The notes under the pieces were generated by a model. It ran no database searches, was not told the DNA's origin, and worked only from the letters and a program-made list of their open reading frames with translations. Positions 61,181 through 62,449 of a DNA stretch of 62,449 nt are shown piece by piece. Both the position numbers and the translations under genes were made by a program. The stretch comes from CAYNWT01 sp964450955 (GTDB lineage: Bacteria; Planctomycetota; Planctomycetia; Planctomycetales; Planctomycetaceae): NCBI GenBank assembly GCA_964450955.1, contig CAYVFI010000037.1, positions 1 through 62,449 on the forward strand. The letters run 5' to 3'. How positions within the stretch are numbered: the first letter of the stretch is position 1; each line of letters begins with the position of its first letter.

Positions 61181-62062
61181 ATGAATCAGGTCAGCAAGCT
61201 GCTAATTATTCTGCAGTTGTTCCTTTCAATTATGTTCATGGCATTTGCTGCTGCCGTGTACCAAACCGGAAACAACTGGAAGCAGCTGGCTGGTGAGACG
61301 GCCCAGTCTCTGGACGTTGCGCGGAAGAGTCTGAACGACTCACAGAATAAGCGCACACAGCTTCTTGAAGAGCATCGATCTGAGATTAAAGCGATCCGCG
61401 AGGAAAGCCAGACCTTCCAGGCTCAGTATAACAACACCAAGACCCGGCTCGACGAGCTCCAGGGGACCGAAGGCGGTGACCCCGGTCAGGTTGCCAAGAT
61501 TCTAACCGAACGCGATGTGGCTCAGGCTGAAACCAAAGTGGCTTCTGACGAAGCGGCCGCTCGAGTTGCTGAAGCCAACGCGCTTCGCGACGAAGTTCGT
61601 AAGCTGCGAAGCCAGGTTGATACGTTGGTGGCCGATGGACGAACCAAAGACGACAGGATTCTCGAACTCACCAGGCAAATGGCTGCCGCGGTTGGCAAAG
61701 ATAAGGTCGATCAATCCACGATCGCTCGTTTGGCTGCCATCATTCGCCTGAATGGGCTGGATCCACGTGCCAAAGTCGATCCGAACGGCGATTTGGTCGC
61801 TGAGGGACGCGAGCCCATCGAATTGATCGACGGCGTGGTTCTGAGTTCAAAGAAGAACGGACGAATCGAGTACGTCTCGGTTTCGGTTGGCCAGGATGAT
61901 GCTGTTGAAGTCGGCAACCGACTGCACATCTACCGTGGCAAGAAATTTGTGGCAGACATCATTCTGCGAGAAGTAACCAGCGATGGCGCAGTAGGCACCG
62001 TCGACGAACGACTACGGAACGGAACGATTAGGAGAGGCGATAATGTCACATCAAGGCTATAG
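61181..62062 (+). CDS. membrane-anchored coiled-coil protein with C-terminal beta domain
   Basis: 293 residues. Membrane segment near 7-28 (LIILQLFLSIMFMAFAAAVY), coiled coil about 45-190 (RSEIKAIREESQTFQAQYNN), then a strand-rich C-terminal part (about 215-293) with YVSVSVGQDDAVEVGNRLHI and GTVDERLRNGTIRRGDNV. The start of the 47-residue gene lies inside its last codons, so the two are translationally linked. Confidence 0.75.
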   Translation: MNQVSKLLIILQLFLSIMFMAFAAAVYQTGNNWKQLAGETAQSLDVARKSLNDSQNKRTQLLEEHRSEIKAIREESQTFQAQYNNTKTRLDELQGTEGGDPGQVAKILTERDVAQAETKVASDEAAARVAEANALRDEVRKLRSQVDTLVADGRTKDDRILELTRQMAAAVGKDKVDQSTIARLAAIIRLNGLDPRAKVDPNGDLVAEGREPIELIDGVVLSSKKNGRIEYVSVSVGQDDAVEVGNRLHIYRGKKFVADIILREVTSDGAVGTVDERLRNGTIRRGDNVTSRL

Positions 62063-62186
62063 AACTCCGACTCCGGACATCTACACGGCGCTCCTGTTTA
62101 TCGGGGCCGCCTCAATGCTGACCGCTGTGCTGTTCCTCTGGTTCGCACTGGACGGTTACGGCTGGCAAGTGGCCGCTGGTGGCTAG
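62043..62186 (+). CDS. 47-residue single-helix membrane miniprotein
   Basis: ATG at 62043, TAG at 62184-62186. A hydrophobic helix spans about residues 13-35 (IYTALLFIGAASMLTAVLFL), and the C-terminal segment is Gly-rich and aromatic (LDGYGWQVAAGG). The ATG lies 20 bases before the stop of the preceding gene. The overlap and operon position support translation. Confidence 0.65.
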   Translation: MSHQGYRTPTPDIYTALLFIGAASMLTAVLFLWFALDGYGWQVAAGG

Positions 62187-62217
62187 CCCGTCCGCCCGCG
62201 CCGCGCTGTCTGCACAA

Positions 62218-62449
62218 CCCATCGCCTCCGGTTCCGCACGTATCCAGGCAATCGTCCGACGACACCGGAATCATAGTCGCGCGCTCTCGCATCGAACGCG
62301 CCGCGCCGGTGATCGCATCAACTGTCTCACCCTTCATCCGCAGCGCCGTCAGTAGCGAAGCGATCTGCGACGGTTCGCACCGCCCCGCCCGTCCATGATT
62401 GCACCAGAAACAGTCGTGACTTCGTCAACGGAGAGATTCTCCCACGAGG
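62218..62449 (-). pseudogene. trpD: trpD fragment (anthranilate phosphoribosyltransferase), frameshifted and truncated
   Basis: The minus strand from the window edge reads ENLSVDEVTT...GAIMDGR, matching the TrpD N-terminal domain, then shifts frame. The continuing TrpD sequence (RMKGETVDAITGAA, DTCGTGGDG) is in another frame. At 62381-62390 a 5-base unit CGCCC is exactly duplicated; one copy would restore the frame (GRC). After GGDG near 62218, similarity stops, so the C-terminal three-quarters is missing. It converges on the 47-residue gene's end. A sequencing error or contig-end misassembly is an alternative to true decay. Confidence 0.75.

Overview
The window looks like a draft chromosomal scaffold of a marine-type planctomycete (Planctomycetota, order Planctomycetales). 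The clearest marks are a secreted cytochrome-c/WD40 protein, a DUF1549-DUF1553 cytochrome protein and a DUF1501 Tat-exported protein in one cluster. A sulfatase, a ThuA protein, a CotH-kinase-like protein, several lineage-type secreted or coiled-coil proteins and abundant intergenic palindromes agree with this. GC content is moderate (mid-50s % by eye). A genus cannot be fixed from the sequence alone. A run of 10 N at 6443-6452 marks a scaffold join inside a repeat. No rRNA, tRNA, CRISPR array, transposase or prophage was seen.

Layout. 1-10.4 kb: a small secreted protein, then a minus-strand cluster of four large exported proteins (DUF1501, PPC-like, DUF1549/1553, cytochrome-WD40) separated by palindromic repeats. 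11-16.2 kb: a PH-domain protein, a membrane-anchored DUF4041/GIY-YIG protein, an ACT-domain protein, a membrane protein, and an AtuA-C/enoyl-CoA hydratase pair. 16.4-21.1 kb: a three-gene ABC-2 type transporter operon. 21.8-25.1 kb: an orphan DnaG-type zinc finger facing a tightly overlapped operon of sulfatase, ZnuA-like lipoprotein and tyrosine-phosphatase-like protein. 25.2-28.1 kb: thioredoxin-like secreted protein, CotH-like kinase, folK. 28.3-34 kb: redoxin, DUF389 protein coupled to ilvA, glycosyltransferase. 34.4-36.6 kb: a TPR protein, a 52-residue Cys-rich miniprotein and a PepSY membrane protein behind a Fur-box-like palindrome. 36.7-42.6 kb: membrane protein, xylulokinase, response regulator, LOG protein, STAS protein, ketoacyl synthase. 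42.9-46.4 kb: the translation/secretion core ffh-rpsP-trmD-rplS-yraN (no rimM). 46.6-55.4 kb: small membrane protein, EamA transporter, ThuA, YgfZ, AI-2E transporter, glgX, sthA. 55.4-59.9 kb: a disturbed stretch with an unrecognised 590-residue protein lacking a convincing start, an ankyrin protein whose coding frame runs past its apparent start, and a nucleotidyltransferase-like protein. 60.3-62.2 kb: two membrane-anchored coiled-coil proteins and a 47-residue membrane miniprotein behind a strong sigma70-type promoter. The window ends in a broken trpD.

How genes work together. The 3.9-10.4 kb cluster probably acts at the cell surface on an unknown polymer or redox substrate. Start/stop overlaps (ATGA or GTGA) couple the ABC pair, sulfatase-znuA-phosphatase, DUF389-ilvA and thuA-ygfZ. 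The ffh-yraN group is housekeeping. The most promising less-described units are the Fur-box/TPR/miniprotein/PepSY unit, the sulfatase/metal-binding/phosphatase operon with the orphan zinc finger, and the terminal coiled-coil/miniprotein operon.
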